NCBI RefSeq assembly: GCF_027359925.1 | Contig: NZ_CP114769.1 | Span: forward strand, 1 to 64,000 | Source of the DNA: Hymenobacter canadensis | GTDB lineage: Bacteria; Bacteroidota; Bacteroidia; Cytophagales; Hymenobacteraceae | Direction: 5' to 3' | Length of the DNA stretch: 64,000 nucleotides | Shown: one piece after another, positions 36,813 to 46,519 of the stretch | Layout of the letters: each line of letters starts with the position of its first letter | Position numbering within the stretch: position 1 is the first letter of the stretch | Made by a program: the position numbers and the translations under genes | The notes under the pieces: generated by a model | The model's input: the letters and a program-made list of their open reading frames with translations, nothing else | Databases searched by the model: none | Told to the model about the DNA's origin: nothing

Positions 36813-39698
36813 ATGCTCGCTACGTTCGCTACTGACTTATCGGCTAGTCTTTACAAAGGATTTATTGATGCTACTGCCCCCGCCCTTGATGCGCTCCTTC
36901 CTCAACTGCTCGTCAACGACAAAGCGCAGGGCAAGACTGTACTTAGTGCCCTTGAGCTAGAGTTGCACCAATGCGAGGAATTTTGGTTCTCCGTTGCCTT
37001 CGCTACTTCTAGTGGGGTCATTACCCTTTTAAATACGCTACAGGTGCTGCGTCAAAAGGGCGTAAGGGGCCGCATTTTGGTTTCCCAATACAATGATTTC
37101 ACCCAACCGGAAGCGCTGCGCAAGCTCTTGCAATTTGAGAATATCACTCTCAAAATAGCTACCACCGGGTCATTTCACGCTAAGGGATATCTGTTCAAAA
37201 AGCCTGTAGGCTACACCTTGTTCATTGGCAGTAGCAATTTAACTTCCAGTGCCCTGCAGCTTAACAAGGAGTGGAATTTACAGGTATCGGCTACGGCCGA
37301 CAGCCACTTGATGCTGGACGTGCTTAGCACCTTTGAGCAAGCATTCGATGAGGCTACTGCTGTTGACGATGCTTTCATTGCCAGGTATGAGCAGACTTAC
37401 CGCGCCCAAGCCAGCCTGCGAGGAAAACTGAATCAAAAACTGGCCGCCCTTAGCGATCAGACGATAGTGCCTAATACCATGCAACGGGAGGCTTTGGCTA
37501 ACCTGGCCGCTTTGCGCACTGCCCACAAGAACAAAGCCCTACTGATTTCGGCAACTGGCACGGGTAAAACCTACTTGTCCGCCTTTGATGTGCAGCAGGT
37601 TAACCCGACCAAGTTTCTGTTCATCGTTCATCGCGCAACGATTGCCAAGGCCGCCATGAAGACCTTCCAGCAGGTTTTTGGCACCAGTCGCACAATGGGT
37701 CTCTACTCAGGCGCCACACGAGAGCTTGCCGCTGATTTTCTGTTCTGCACCGTTCAAACCATGGCCTTGCCGCAACACTTGTCGGCCTTTGGCGCAGAGC
37801 ATTTTGATTATATCGTCATCGACGAAACCCACCGCTCCGGTGCAGCCAGCTACCAGACGATCCTCGACCATTTCAAGCCTAGATTCCTGCTGGGAATGAC
37901 GGCCACCCCAGAGCGAACTGATGGCTTTGACATCTTCCAGCAGTTCGATTACAACATTGCTTACGAAATCCGGCTGCAGCGCGCATTAGAAGAGCAAATG
38001 CTTTGCCCATTCCACTATTTTGGGGTGACTGACGTGAGCGTTGACAATAAACTGATTGACGAAGATGCCGCCTTTTCACTGCTGGTTGCGGAAGAACGCG
38101 TCAATCATATTCTAGAAAGAGCCGCCTTTCATGGCAGTGACTCGGGCTGCATCCGAGGCTTAATTTTTTGCCGAACTGTGGACGAGTGCCATGCCCTTTC
38201 GGAGGCTTTTAATATGCGGGGCCGGCGCACGTTGGTCTTAAGTGGTGCCAGCAGTGAGGCTGATCGAGCGAGTGCCATTGCCCGGCTCGAAAGTGAGGAC
38301 ACAGCAGTTAAGCTAGACTACCTTTTCACCGTCGACATCTTAAACGAAGGCATTGACATCCCTGGCCTCAACCAAATCATCATGCTGCGGCCTACTCAAT
38401 CAGCCATTGTTTTCGTGCAGCAACTGGGGCGGGGTCTGCGCAAAGCCCCTGGCAAGCAATACCTCACCGTGCTTGATTTCATTGGCAACTATCGCAATAA
38501 CTACCTAGTGCCCATCGCCCTATTTGGCGATACGTCCTATAACCGTGATACGCTGCGCAAACTAATGGCAGCCGGCAGCAGCATGGTCCCTGGCGAGTCA
38601 ACTGTTAATTTCGATGCCATTGCCAAGCAGAAAATCTACGACGCCATTGACTCGGCGAGCATAAATGGCCGCCGGGACCTGATCAAGGAGTACAACTTGC
38701 TTAAGTTCCGATTGGGTCATCCGCCCATGATGATGGACTTCTTCACCCAAGGCGCGCGCAATGCTTTCCAATACGTCCAACATTTTGGCTCTTATTTCAA
38801 CTGTGCCGTTTTGCAGGAAACGTCGCTGCAGGGCTCGCTCTCCGCTTCCGCCAGCAAGCTCTTGGAGTTGATTTCCGAAAATGTGGCCAACACCAAACGA
38901 ATTGAGGAAGTCATTATCTTGGAGTTATTGCTGCATCAGCAATCCGTCTCGTTCGAGCAAGTACAAACGTACGTGTCACAACATTGTAGCCCAGCTGTAA
39001 GCACGGCAACGTTGGCCTCATGCGTAAGTAATCTGAACTTTACTTTTCGCCGAAGGCCTGAGGCGGTGGTGACTGAACAAACCGGTTTGCTCCGACTGGC
39101 ACCAGCCTTTTTGACACTGCTAGACAACCCGGTTTTTAAGACTTTTCTCGAGGATGCGCTGCAGTTTGCGCGTGCTCGGTACGCCCAATACTGCGCGCAA
39201 TCCACCTTTGTCAAAGGCTTCTTCCTCTACCAGAAATACTCTCGTCGCGACGTATGCCGTATTTTAAACTGGGACAAAGACGAAAGCGCGACTGTATATG
39301 GCTATAAAGTTAAGGACGGGGCCTGTCCCCTCTTCGTAAATTACCACAAAGCCGAAGACATTGCTCAGAGTACTAACTATGAGGACAGCTTTCTTAACAA
39401 TCACGAGTTCAAATGGATGTCTAAGTCCAACCGGCGCAAAACCAGCGCGGACGTTAAGGCTATCCTGGAGTCTGGGCACCATTTGAGGCTCCCTCTCTTC
39501 ATTAAAAAGCACAACGGGGAAGGAGATGACCACTACTACATGGGGGACGTTGCTCCGCAGCCTAATACGGCCGAAGAGGATACTATTTCCACTGATACAG
39601 GAGAGTTAAAGCCCGTTGTTAAGATCCGCTTTACCATGCAATACCCAGTGGAGCAAAGCATTTTCACTTATTTAACTGCTCCGCAAGCGGATAGCTAA
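36813..39698 (+). CDS. PLD-nuclease / DEAD-type helicase / DUF3427 protein
   Basis: The order of domains is PLD-like nuclease (about 40-170; FHAKGYLF then IGSSNLTSSAL gives the HxK...GSxN half-motif), SF2 helicase (about 225-580; Walker A ATGTGKTYLSA, box II YIVIDETHRSGA, box III GMTATPERTDGFDI, motif VI QQLGRGLRKAPGK) and DUF3427 (C-terminal ~300 residues, with YQKYSRRDVCRILNWDKDE). The 961-residue length is normal for this architecture. Known relatives are found beside restriction and other defence genes. It is the last gene of the HNH-HIT-(IS630)-Nudix-helicase set and probably supplies DNA recognition, translocation and cutting. Confidence 0.93.
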   Translation: MLATFATDLSASLYKGFIDATAPALDALLPQLLVNDKAQGKTVLSALELELHQCEEFWFSVAFATSSGVITLLNTLQVLRQKGVRGRILVSQYNDFTQPEALRKLLQFENITLKIATTGSFHAKGYLFKKPVGYTLFIGSSNLTSSALQLNKEWNLQVSATADSHLMLDVLSTFEQAFDEATAVDDAFIARYEQTYRAQASLRGKLNQKLAALSDQTIVPNTMQREALANLAALRTAHKNKALLISATGTGKTYLSAFDVQQVNPTKFLFIVHRATIAKAAMKTFQQVFGTSRTMGLYSGATRELAADFLFCTVQTMALPQHLSAFGAEHFDYIVIDETHRSGAASYQTILDHFKPRFLLGMTATPERTDGFDIFQQFDYNIAYEIRLQRALEEQMLCPFHYFGVTDVSVDNKLIDEDAAFSLLVAEERVNHILERAAFHGSDSGCIRGLIFCRTVDECHALSEAFNMRGRRTLVLSGASSEADRASAIARLESEDTAVKLDYLFTVDILNEGIDIPGLNQIIMLRPTQSAIVFVQQLGRGLRKAPGKQYLTVLDFIGNYRNNYLVPIALFGDTSYNRDTLRKLMAAGSSMVPGESTVNFDAIAKQKIYDAIDSASINGRRDLIKEYNLLKFRLGHPPMMMDFFTQGARNAFQYVQHFGSYFNCAVLQETSLQGSLSASASKLLELISENVANTKRIEEVIILELLLHQQSVSFEQVQTYVSQHCSPAVSTATLASCVSNLNFTFRRRPEAVVTEQTGLLRLAPAFLTLLDNPVFKTFLEDALQFARARYAQYCAQSTFVKGFFLYQKYSRRDVCRILNWDKDESATVYGYKVKDGACPLFVNYHKAEDIAQSTNYEDSFLNNHEFKWMSKSNRRKTSADVKAILESGHHLRLPLFIKKHNGEGDDHYYMGDVAPQPNTAEEDTISTDTGELKPVVKIRFTMQYPVEQSIFTYLTAPQADS

Positions 39699-39848
39699 GC
39701 GCAATGGGTTACCCTCACCTTTGGGGCTGTACAAAGCAGGGCGTCATTCACCAGGCCTACTTGTTGGCCTCTACCCGTTAGTTCAGCGCCTTAATTCGCC
39801 ATAGGTTGGTCTTGACTCCTTAGGGCCGAGCGGACTACCGGCCAAGGC
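39699..39848. other. intergenic region after the helicase gene
   Basis: No gene or terminator hairpin with a clear T-tract was found. Confidence 0.3.
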
Positions 39849-40249
39849 TTGCTCAGCATAAACCCTAAGAACCAGCTGGTCTGGTGTCAGCTGACCCGTG
39901 TCCCGCTGGTGGGCGAGACTATTGAGCTTCATTTTCTCTGGGCTATAATCGGGCGGGACTTCTACTTTGTGAAGTGTATCACCTCGGAATACTTGGAAGA
40001 AAAAATCACCCTCTATCTACACCTGGCGGCCGGCCAATATGATCCTTACTTCCAGCTATTGCTGGCACGGTTCCGATTCGACATCCAGCTAGCTGCCCCA
40101 TTCTCTGGAGCGGCAGCTGGATCAAGAGCAGCTGCGAGCTTGGCTGCAAACTGCTGATGAGGTTGCCAAAGCGTCTCCACCGGTTCCAGAGCTCCTAGCC
40201 TGGCAGTCCTACAAGCCAGAATTAGCAGCAGTGTGTGTAGCAGTCTGAT
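39849..40249 (+). pseudogene. small unrecognised gene with a frameshift
   Basis: The frame from 39849 encodes NPKNQLVWCQLTRVPLVG and FHLAAGQ-like text up to FQLLLARFRFDIQL at about 40090. There the sensible continuation moves to another frame: PHSLERQLDQEQLRAWLQ, ADEVAKASPPVPELLAWQSY and LAAVCVAV, ending at a TGA near 40249. The two parts together give about 133 residues with uniform composition, so a one-base indel near 40090 is likely. No family was recognised. Confidence 0.4.
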
Positions 40250-40484
40250 GACTGCTATACACACTGCCAGTCGACCCGGTATCCACTCGAACTTTCACAG
40301 GTTGCTGCACGAGAGTAACTGTTGGCAGGGGGCCGCTGCGTCCAGGGTACAAGTCCCAACCAGCACTCAGGTTATGGGTGTCAGAGATATGAACGACAAA
40401 CACTTCGCTCCTTCCATTTCTCAGTTGGCGTAGTCTAGCGCAGTTTAAAAATGATGAACAGCAGATGTGGATATGCCCTATCTA
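40250..40484. other. intergenic region upstream of the regulator's 3' end
   Basis: A minus-strand stretch (40403-40209) reads VVHISDTHNLSAGWDLYPG without start context, perhaps debris of an exported protein. Nothing else is supported. Confidence 0.3.
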
Positions 40485-41141
40485 TCATTCCTGGATCATC
40501 ACGCTTGCTGTGATCATCTCACTCCCTACCCACCCTTGTGTTATCGCACGTACCACCAGCCCCACTAACGTCTTCGCGCCTGCTTTTTGCAATAAAGCGC
40601 GGCGGTGACTCTCCACAGTTCTAACGCTAAGGCAGAGGTGAGAGGCAATCTCAAGGTTACACATATCCGCTACAACCAAACGCAGTATTTCTATCTCCCG
40701 CTGGGTAAACGGGGTTGGCGGTGGCAAAAGTCTGGGGGGTCTACTCTCAGTACCTATTTTAGGGTAAGTGTCCTGAAGTAGCTTTTTGACAACTTCTCGG
40801 ACAGTAGCCGGGGGCGAGGTATACGACAGCCAAGCTCCTATTCCAGCTTGGTGCAGCTGTTGACTCAAAGTAGCCGATACATGTGGCCCACACAAGGCCA
40901 AGACTGGCAAGGACTGATGCGTTTGCCTAAGCTGAGTTAGCGATACAAATGCTTCCCTTGCCTTAATACAATCCAGGATAAGGAGCGCGTGTGGGTGCTG
41001 TTGAACCAGTAAAGGAAGCTGACTGCTATCGGCCGTAACCCGCATGGAATAGCTAGGCCACGTTTCCCGAATAGTAGTTATCAACCCTGTGCGGAATAAA
41101 GAAGGGGGAGCCGCGACCAGTATCGCTCGGTTACCTAACAT
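40485..41141 (-). CDS. orphan response-regulator-like LuxR-family transcription factor
   Basis: The C-terminal 65 residues form a LuxR/NarL helix-turn-helix: FTQREIEILRLVVADM, then EIASHLCLSVRTVESHRRAL. The N-terminal ~120 residues follow a receiver-like fold, with NRAILVAAPPSLFRTGL at strand 1 and LLILDCI carrying a possible phosphoacceptor Asp, but the acidic pair after strand 1 is absent. It is therefore probably not a normal phosphorylation-controlled regulator. An in-frame ORF extends to 41192; I prefer 41141 (MLGNRAILV) because receiver domains begin there. No histidine kinase gene is adjacent. The targets are unknown. Confidence 0.82.
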   Translation of the reverse strand: MLGNRAILVAAPPSLFRTGLITTIRETWPSYSMRVTADSSQLPLLVQQHPHALLILDCIKAREAFVSLTQLRQTHQSLPVLALCGPHVSATLSQQLHQAGIGAWLSYTSPPATVREVVKKLLQDTYPKIGTESRPPRLLPPPTPFTQREIEILRLVVADMCNLEIASHLCLSVRTVESHRRALLQKAGAKTLVGLVVRAITQGWVGSEMITASVMIQE

Positions 41142-41192
41142 AGGGTACATAGCCACAGGGAAAGTAAGTACGCACAAAGGGTTACAAAGCAA

Positions 41193-41571
41193 CTTCTAAG
41201 CAGGAGTTGCTACGGGGGCAATAGGGTAGAATAGGGCAAGAAAGCGCGACGCTAAATAAGCTGGCGGGCAAATCAGTGAATACAATATAACTAATATATG
41301 TTTAATTATTAATATACATGCATATTATTTTCTGGGGGTTGTCGCTGCTCTGTCATGGTAAGTGGAGTTTACCATATGCTTTATAAGCCCTTATTCCCTA
41401 TATCAACCACGGCAGAGGTCTTTATGGCCGTACAATCGGTAAGCAAATAATCATTGCTGCCCCCCTGCTCTCAAGCTCTATTGGGCAAGATTGCGGTTCT
41501 TGGGGCTAGTAATTCTGTCTTAGTCCAAGGCCACTCTCTGTTCAGCTGAACCGCCTTGTCGGGAGCATAGG
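41193..41571. other. AT-rich intergenic region with debris of a Fic toxin gene
   Basis: Near 41520-41590 the minus strand still reads YLTGFKQTMTYAPDKAVQLN, out of frame with the Fic fragment to the right, so the toxin gene once extended here. The remainder is AT-rich and non-coding. No Fic core motif was found. Confidence 0.4.
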
Positions 41572-41820
41572 TCATCGTCTGCTTGAAGCCGGTGAGGTAG
41601 GCTTGTCCCCTTGAAACTCCCGGTCGGCCCAGGTTTCGCCGGTCCACTGGTAGACGCCTTCGAATAACTTCTGGTACACCTGCTTGAGATGGGCGTGGTC
41701 GTAACGCCCGCCAGGAATGCCGCCCTGCGGGTTGAGCCGCTGCAAGCGCAGCAGCGAGGAGTTAATTTCGGCCTGGGTTAACTGCTGGGGGTCGGTATTA
41801 CCCAGCCTGTTGAGCCACAC
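41572..41820 (-). pseudogene. 5' fragment of a VbhT-like Fic toxin
   Basis: The piece reads LNRLGNTDPQQLTQAEI, then GRYDHAHLKQVYQKLFEG and VYQWTGETWADREFQGDK. It matches the N-terminal half of Fic domains of VbhT type, including the helices before the active site. The frame then shifts and the catalytic HPFxxGNGRxxR loop is missing. The product could not transfer AMP. It follows the antitoxin remnant directly, in the order expected for vbhA-vbhT pairs. Confidence 0.72.
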
Positions 41821-41850
41821 CCAATCCTGCGTCGCTGAATCGGTCGCTGG

Positions 41851-42130
41851 CTACCAGCAGCGCGCGGGGTTAGCCTTGGAGGTAGCGGACCCAGCTGCCG
41901 GCTTATAGCGGGCCAGCAGCTGCAGCTCGTCGGAGAGCACAATGGCCTTCTCAATGCTGATCTCGCCGTCCACGTGCTGCTGCATGATGGCGAGGGCTTC
42001 CGGGCTGGGTGCGGGCCCGTTGCTCATCAGGATGGCGATGGAGTTGTTGGCGTGCCGCTCCCGCTCCTGACGGGCAGCCAGCTGCTCAGGGTCAAAGCCG
42101 GCGGGGGGGCGTGAAAAAGCACTTCAGCAT
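41851..42130 (-). pseudogene. VbhA-type antitoxin remnant with a frameshift in a C7 run
   Basis: From 42130 the reading is MLKCFFTP up to a run of seven C (plus-strand G run 42103-42109), after which the sensible frame is one base off: GFDPEQLAARQERERHAN, NSIAILMSNGPAPSPEALA and MQQHVDGEISIEKAIVLSD. This is the VbhA antitoxin domain (PSPEALxxMxxyvdGEIsxE). In the inhibitory helix the expected Glu of the S/TxxxE(G/N) motif is Asn (MSNG). Both the tract and the lost Glu indicate decay, in parallel with the truncated toxin. Confidence 0.7.
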
Positions 42131-42208
42131 GAGTCTGAGGTTTAGATGCTAGGGCACATACTTAACAGCAAAAACGGCCTAAACGTCGATTTTTAGAGGA
42201 TTTCGAGG

Positions 42209-44464
42209 CTAATGCACCTCATTCTTTATCCCTCCTGCTAGGGTGTTTACATGCAGGGCCAAAGTTTCATTTACCTGCTGGCTGACCCGCCGGTAGTTCT
42301 CCTGCACCACCTCCGAGAGCGTGGCAGCGCTGTCCTCCTCACTGGTGCCAAACGTGGCCACGGGATGCAGCGGAAACCGCTCCTGCGTAGCGTCGGCCCG
42401 GGAGATGACGCCCTGGAAGAAGGTGCGCTCAGTTTCCACCGTCTGGCCGATAAACTCGCCCTGCTGCAAGCCGATGGCGTCCTGCACCCGCACCAGGCTG
42501 CGTTCTTGGTAGCTGGTGCTCAGGTTCGAGCTGTGGCTGCCGTGGCCTCCTCCCCCGCCCTGGCTCTTGCCGGTGCTGGTGCTGTGCATCTGCTTATCTT
42601 CCCGGCCCACAAGCTCGGAGATGAACTTCGCGGTATCGAGCGAGTTGACTTTGCCGAAAAACTGGTTGTTGAGGTTGCTCACCATAACCTTCATCTTTTC
42701 AGGGCCATAGGCATCAGTCATTTGAGCCAAATCCTGGGTCATGTAGATGGTGGCCACCTTGTTGCTGCGGGCCGTGGCCGGCAGCAGCTCCAGCCCCGGC
42801 ACGTAGACCGTGGCGGCCTCGTCGAGCAGCACGTAGCTGCGGTGCTTGTGCTGCTGGTTCATCAGCTTAATGGCCACCGTGATGATGCAGCTGACCACCG
42901 GTGAGAAGGTTTCCTTCAGCGTGGGGTCGTTGCCGATGCAGAGGAGCGCCGGCTGCTTCGGGTCATTCAGATTCAGCGAAAACCCCTCCCCTTTCGCCTC
43001 GTCGGGCGTGAGCACCCACACGATTTCCGGGGAGTTGATGCGGTTGAGAATCACTTGCAGCGTGCCTACGACGGCCGCGACCTGCTTCTCAGCCCGCTGC
43101 TCGACAGCCGTCACGATGCTGCGCACCATGCCGGCGCACTCCGGGTCGGTTTCTAGCATCGAGAGCACGTGCTTGAAGTCCTTGTGGACGGCCGTGGCCA
43201 CCACGTGGGGAATGGTGCAGTAGCGGGGAAAATGCTTTTTGTAAAACCAGATGATGCCCGTCAGGTAGGCCACGGCGCTGATATCAAAGAACTCCATCTT
43301 GCGGATGCTAGCCGGGTTGAGGTTGTTGATGATGGCCCGCGAGTATTCCTCGGCAAACGCCACCACCGGCATGCCCTCGGCCCGCAGCGGGTTTACCCGC
43401 TCGCTCCGGGTCAGGTCGCGGAAGTTGATGACGTGCAGCACCACCGCCGGCTCGGGCTCCCCGCTCGGCAACAACCGCGGCGGAGCCTGCCGGCGTCCGG
43501 CCAGCTCCAAGGCCTTCTGGGCGGTTTCGGCCAGCACTGGAAATTTAAAGTCGTAGATAAGCCCGGCAAAGTTCTTGGCCGCCAGCTGCTCAATGAGGGG
43601 CTCTCCAATAGAGTAGGTCTTGCCCGCCCCGGCGCCGCCCAGCACCAGCACGCCGCGGTAGGGATTGGGTACGTTCACCCAACCGCCCCCTTCCGTGGGC
43701 AGGTTGAACCCGTCCGGCGTCTCCAGCTTTTTACGCTCCACGCTCAGCCCAAACTCTGGGCTCTTTATAGCGGCCCGCAGCAGCCCCACCACAAAGCCGC
43801 TGGCCAGTGCTACCGTCGCCGCAGTAGGATACGCCACCCGGATAAAGTCCGGATTGTACATGGCCATTGTCAGCAATACGTAGGCACTGAGCAGAAACAG
43901 CCCTGCGCAGCTGGCCACGACGATGCGCCCGGCCCGGGGCTGCAGGGGCTTGCGCCGGACCCGTCCAGGTTTTCTTTCCGGTGCCGGCAGCACGAACACC
44001 AGCACCCCGGCCGCGAGCAGCACTAGCCCCCGCAGAAAGAGGCCGACCACGTCGTAGAGTCGGCCAGCTTTGACTAGCAGCTTGCCTTTGAACCCCTGCT
44101 CGGCGGTGGCCACGCTCAGTGCAGTAGCCCCTCCCCTGCTCTCCACCCGGTTGCCGGCCCGGCTCGTGGCCGTGGCCAGCTCAGCGGCCGGCTTGCCTAC
44201 CACCGGTGCCGCCTGCCGCTGCAGCCGCGTGCGGCGGGCTTCGGCTCGCTGCTGGTTAATGATGGCCATTCGGGCCGCCAGGCGTTGACCGGGCGTCAGG
44301 CGGGGGGTCTGTACAGCCTTGTGCTGGGCAGCCCGAGCCGCCGCCAGCTCCACCGGGTGCTGCAGCACGTACCATTCGCCAGCTAGCAAGGCCAGCAGCA
44401 GCAGGCCGATGAGCAAGCCAATGGATTGAGACTGGGCCGCCGGCCGAGGGGGTAAACTGGTCAT
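42209..44464 (-). CDS. TraG/VirD4-like type IV coupling protein
   Basis: Coupling proteins are membrane ATPases that bring the relaxase-DNA complex to the secretion channel. The N-terminal 240 residues carry several hydrophobic segments, at about 15-33, 135-158, 183-203 and 210-235. Walker A LGGAGAGKTYSIGE lies near residue 275 and Walker B SYVLLDEAATVYVPG near 545, followed by ATIYMTQDLAQMTDAYG, the TraM-recognition motif. The length of 751 residues is normal. It follows the relaxase gene by about 36 bp. No other transfer-apparatus genes are present, so the replicon is mobilisable, not self-transmissible, on this evidence. Confidence 0.92.
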   Translation of the reverse strand: MTSLPPRPAAQSQSIGLLIGLLLLALLAGEWYVLQHPVELAAARAAQHKAVQTPRLTPGQRLAARMAIINQQRAEARRTRLQRQAAPVVGKPAAELATATSRAGNRVESRGGATALSVATAEQGFKGKLLVKAGRLYDVVGLFLRGLVLLAAGVLVFVLPAPERKPGRVRRKPLQPRAGRIVVASCAGLFLLSAYVLLTMAMYNPDFIRVAYPTAATVALASGFVVGLLRAAIKSPEFGLSVERKKLETPDGFNLPTEGGGWVNVPNPYRGVLVLGGAGAGKTYSIGEPLIEQLAAKNFAGLIYDFKFPVLAETAQKALELAGRRQAPPRLLPSGEPEPAVVLHVINFRDLTRSERVNPLRAEGMPVVAFAEEYSRAIINNLNPASIRKMEFFDISAVAYLTGIIWFYKKHFPRYCTIPHVVATAVHKDFKHVLSMLETDPECAGMVRSIVTAVEQRAEKQVAAVVGTLQVILNRINSPEIVWVLTPDEAKGEGFSLNLNDPKQPALLCIGNDPTLKETFSPVVSCIITVAIKLMNQQHKHRSYVLLDEAATVYVPGLELLPATARSNKVATIYMTQDLAQMTDAYGPEKMKVMVSNLNNQFFGKVNSLDTAKFISELVGREDKQMHSTSTGKSQGGGGGHGSHSSNLSTSYQERSLVRVQDAIGLQQGEFIGQTVETERTFFQGVISRADATQERFPLHPVATFGTSEEDSAATLSEVVQENYRRVSQQVNETLALHVNTLAGGIKNEVH

Positions 44465-44500
44465 AGGGGATGAGATAAGGGAATTGGGGGGCGGGCGGGC

Positions 44501-45535
44501 TTACATCTCGATGTCCAGTTCCGCGCCGCGCCGCTTGGGTTTTTCAGCGACGTGCTCGGTGCGCTCGTCCTGAGCATTCTGGACTCGGCGTACCAGGCTT
44601 TGCACTGCATGCAGGGCAGTAGCGACCTGGCGCTGCGGAGCAACAGCTTGCTCCCTCCCCGTGCTCAGCAGCTGCAGGCCATTGTCGATAGGGCGGCCGT
44701 CGCGGGCGCGCTCCTCGACTCGGGCCAGCATCCGGTAAAAGGTCTTGTCAAACTCCCGGGCCACGGCAATGCGTTGCACCTTCTCCGGCGCCAGGCGCTG
44801 CTCATGGGGCACCAGCAGGTTGATGCGCGCCACGCGTTCGGCAATCTTTTCCAGCCGGCCGGCGTCGTGGGTGGTATCCCGCTGCCGGGTACTCTTGGGT
44901 CGTAGCTTTTCATGCTCCTGGGCCACGTAGCCAAACTGCCGCTCGAACTGCCGGCCGGCCGCGGCCTGCCAGTGCATCAAGTCAAACCGCTGGCGGCGCC
45001 CGCCGGGGTTGAGGGTTATCTTCTGCTCCACGTCGCGGGCGCTGACGATGACGTGCACGTGGGCCTGCAAACCGACTCGCTTCTCTCCGGCTTTGGCCGT
45101 GCCGGCCAGGACTTCGGGGTCCGTGCCCCGGTGGGTACGGTCCTGGTGCAGTACGGCACCCCACACGATGTCCTGGCGGCCCAGCTGCCGGCCGCCGGAC
45201 AGAGTAAAGTTCTGCGCGTACTGCTGCATCACTGCCCGGGTATAGGCCTTGAGCTTTTCGGGTTCGCTGCCGATGTGGGCCAGCTCCTGCTCGCTCGGGC
45301 TCAGCACCAGGGAGTAGAATTTGGCCTCGCTGGCCCGCAGTCCTTTAACGTTCGTGTCGATGGCCTGCCGTACTTGTGCGGCGCTCAACTCGTCCGTGGC
45401 GGCGCTGAAAAACGTGGCTTCCTGCCCCTCCCCTACCGCTTCGTGCTGCAGATACTGAAGCGTCTGCGCACTGCTGCCAGTGTTGGTGTAAGCCGCTTTA
45501 CCGTGTATTTTGGGATTGATTAGTTTAACGTACAT
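44501..45535 (-). CDS. DUF5712-like relaxase
   Basis: Relaxases nick oriT and stay bound to the transferred strand. The three-His motif is visible as QAHVHVIVSARD near residue 185, and the following NPGGRRQRFDLMHWQAAAG is characteristic of the DUF5712/MobB-like Bacteroidota group. The N-terminal MYVKLINPKIHGKAAYTN fits the strand that carries the nicking Tyr. The protein has 344 residues with a Lys/Arg-rich tail. It starts 69 bp after the BfmA/BtgA-like gene and is followed by the coupling protein. Confidence 0.88.
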   Translation of the reverse strand: MYVKLINPKIHGKAAYTNTGSSAQTLQYLQHEAVGEGQEATFFSAATDELSAAQVRQAIDTNVKGLRASEAKFYSLVLSPSEQELAHIGSEPEKLKAYTRAVMQQYAQNFTLSGGRQLGRQDIVWGAVLHQDRTHRGTDPEVLAGTAKAGEKRVGLQAHVHVIVSARDVEQKITLNPGGRRQRFDLMHWQAAAGRQFERQFGYVAQEHEKLRPKSTRQRDTTHDAGRLEKIAERVARINLLVPHEQRLAPEKVQRIAVAREFDKTFYRMLARVEERARDGRPIDNGLQLLSTGREQAVAPQRQVATALHAVQSLVRRVQNAQDERTEHVAEKPKRRGAELDIEM

Positions 45536-45604
45536 CCGAAAGTAAACGGTTATTTCACGTGCGTATCATAGGCAATTTGCTTTCTATTTCCCCTGCCCTA
45601 CTGG

Positions 45605-46099
45605 TCATCCATCTAGCTTGTTGCGCTTACCTGGCCCCGCTTTTTGGGCCGCTTCCAAGGCTTCTTTTATCTGCTTTTCCACTGCTTCCTCGTTGCGCTG
45701 CCGTAGCTGCTGCAGGGCCCGTTGCTGCCGTTGCAGCTGCGCCTCGCTGAGCGTTTCCAGCTGCGCATTCAGGTTGCCCACCAGGATTTCATTCAGGCGT
45801 AACACCCGCTCCAGCGTGATGCGGGTGCGCAGCATCTCCTCCAGCATGGCCGTGAGCAGCGTGCGCTCCTGCTCCTGCATAAACCCGAATACCCGGTCTC
45901 CAAGCTTCTTTATCTGCTGCATGATAAGCTGCCCCTCGCGGGCCTCCGTCTCGCGCGGATCCAGACCCCGGGTGGCAAAATATTCCACCGCCGCGCTGGC
46001 GTACACCCCCAGGCTGGCGCCGACTTCCGCCGCGGCCGCCTCGGCTTTCCGGTGGGCATTGTTGTCCAGGGTAACCCGCTTGCGTAGCTCCGTGCTCAT
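45605..46099 (-). CDS. BfmA/BtgA-like mobilisation accessory protein
   Basis: Small DNA-binding proteins of this group help the relaxase at oriT. The N-terminal RKRVTLDNNAHRKAEAAAAEVG and LGVYASAAVEYFATRG follow a ribbon-helix-helix-like pattern. The middle is a Leu-rich helix (EMLRTRITLERVLRLNEILVG) and the C-terminus a Gln-rich coiled coil. It is 164 residues long and the first gene of the minus-strand mob run. The oriT is therefore probably in the adjacent spacer above 46100. Confidence 0.82.
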   Translation of the reverse strand: MSTELRKRVTLDNNAHRKAEAAAAEVGASLGVYASAAVEYFATRGLDPRETEAREGQLIMQQIKKLGDRVFGFMQEQERTLLTAMLEEMLRTRITLERVLRLNEILVGNLNAQLETLSEAQLQRQQRALQQLRQRNEEAVEKQIKEALEAAQKAGPGKRNKLDG

Positions 46100-46489
46100 C
46101 GTGTTGTTTCTAATTTAGCAGCCTTATGGGCCATTTTTCATGCTTTAAATCAGGCACTTACCTGGACATGGCCCACAAATCAGCTCTGCTGATGCATAAA
46201 CCACTTGAGACTAAGGCGTTAGCCATAGGATAGGGTTGTTCTTCTTGCTGAGACTATTATATGATTAGCAAAAAGTTAGTTAAAAGCTAGTACGAGGTCT
46301 ATGCGGATAGTGTTTGTCCGTTCCGCTATCTGGACTGATTTGCTTTGTTTACCTCAGTAGCATGCAAGGGCAGCGAATTTCTCTCCTAGTCTATGGCACC
46401 CGTATTTCCCAATGGATTTGCCCGGGCTCAACTGCCCTTTACCGGTAGAATTCCAGCAGACTTACCAACAGCCCAGTAAACACAAGGAA
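46100..46489. promoter_or_regulatory. divergent spacer, probable location of oriT
   Basis: Non-coding DNA between the mobilisation genes (minus strand) and the repeat-rich region before parA (plus strand). Mobilisation systems usually place oriT next to the accessory gene. No nick-site sequence was recognised. Confidence 0.3.
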
Positions 46490-46519
46490 TGCCTACAGTT
46501 ATACAGTTCTACATTTCTA

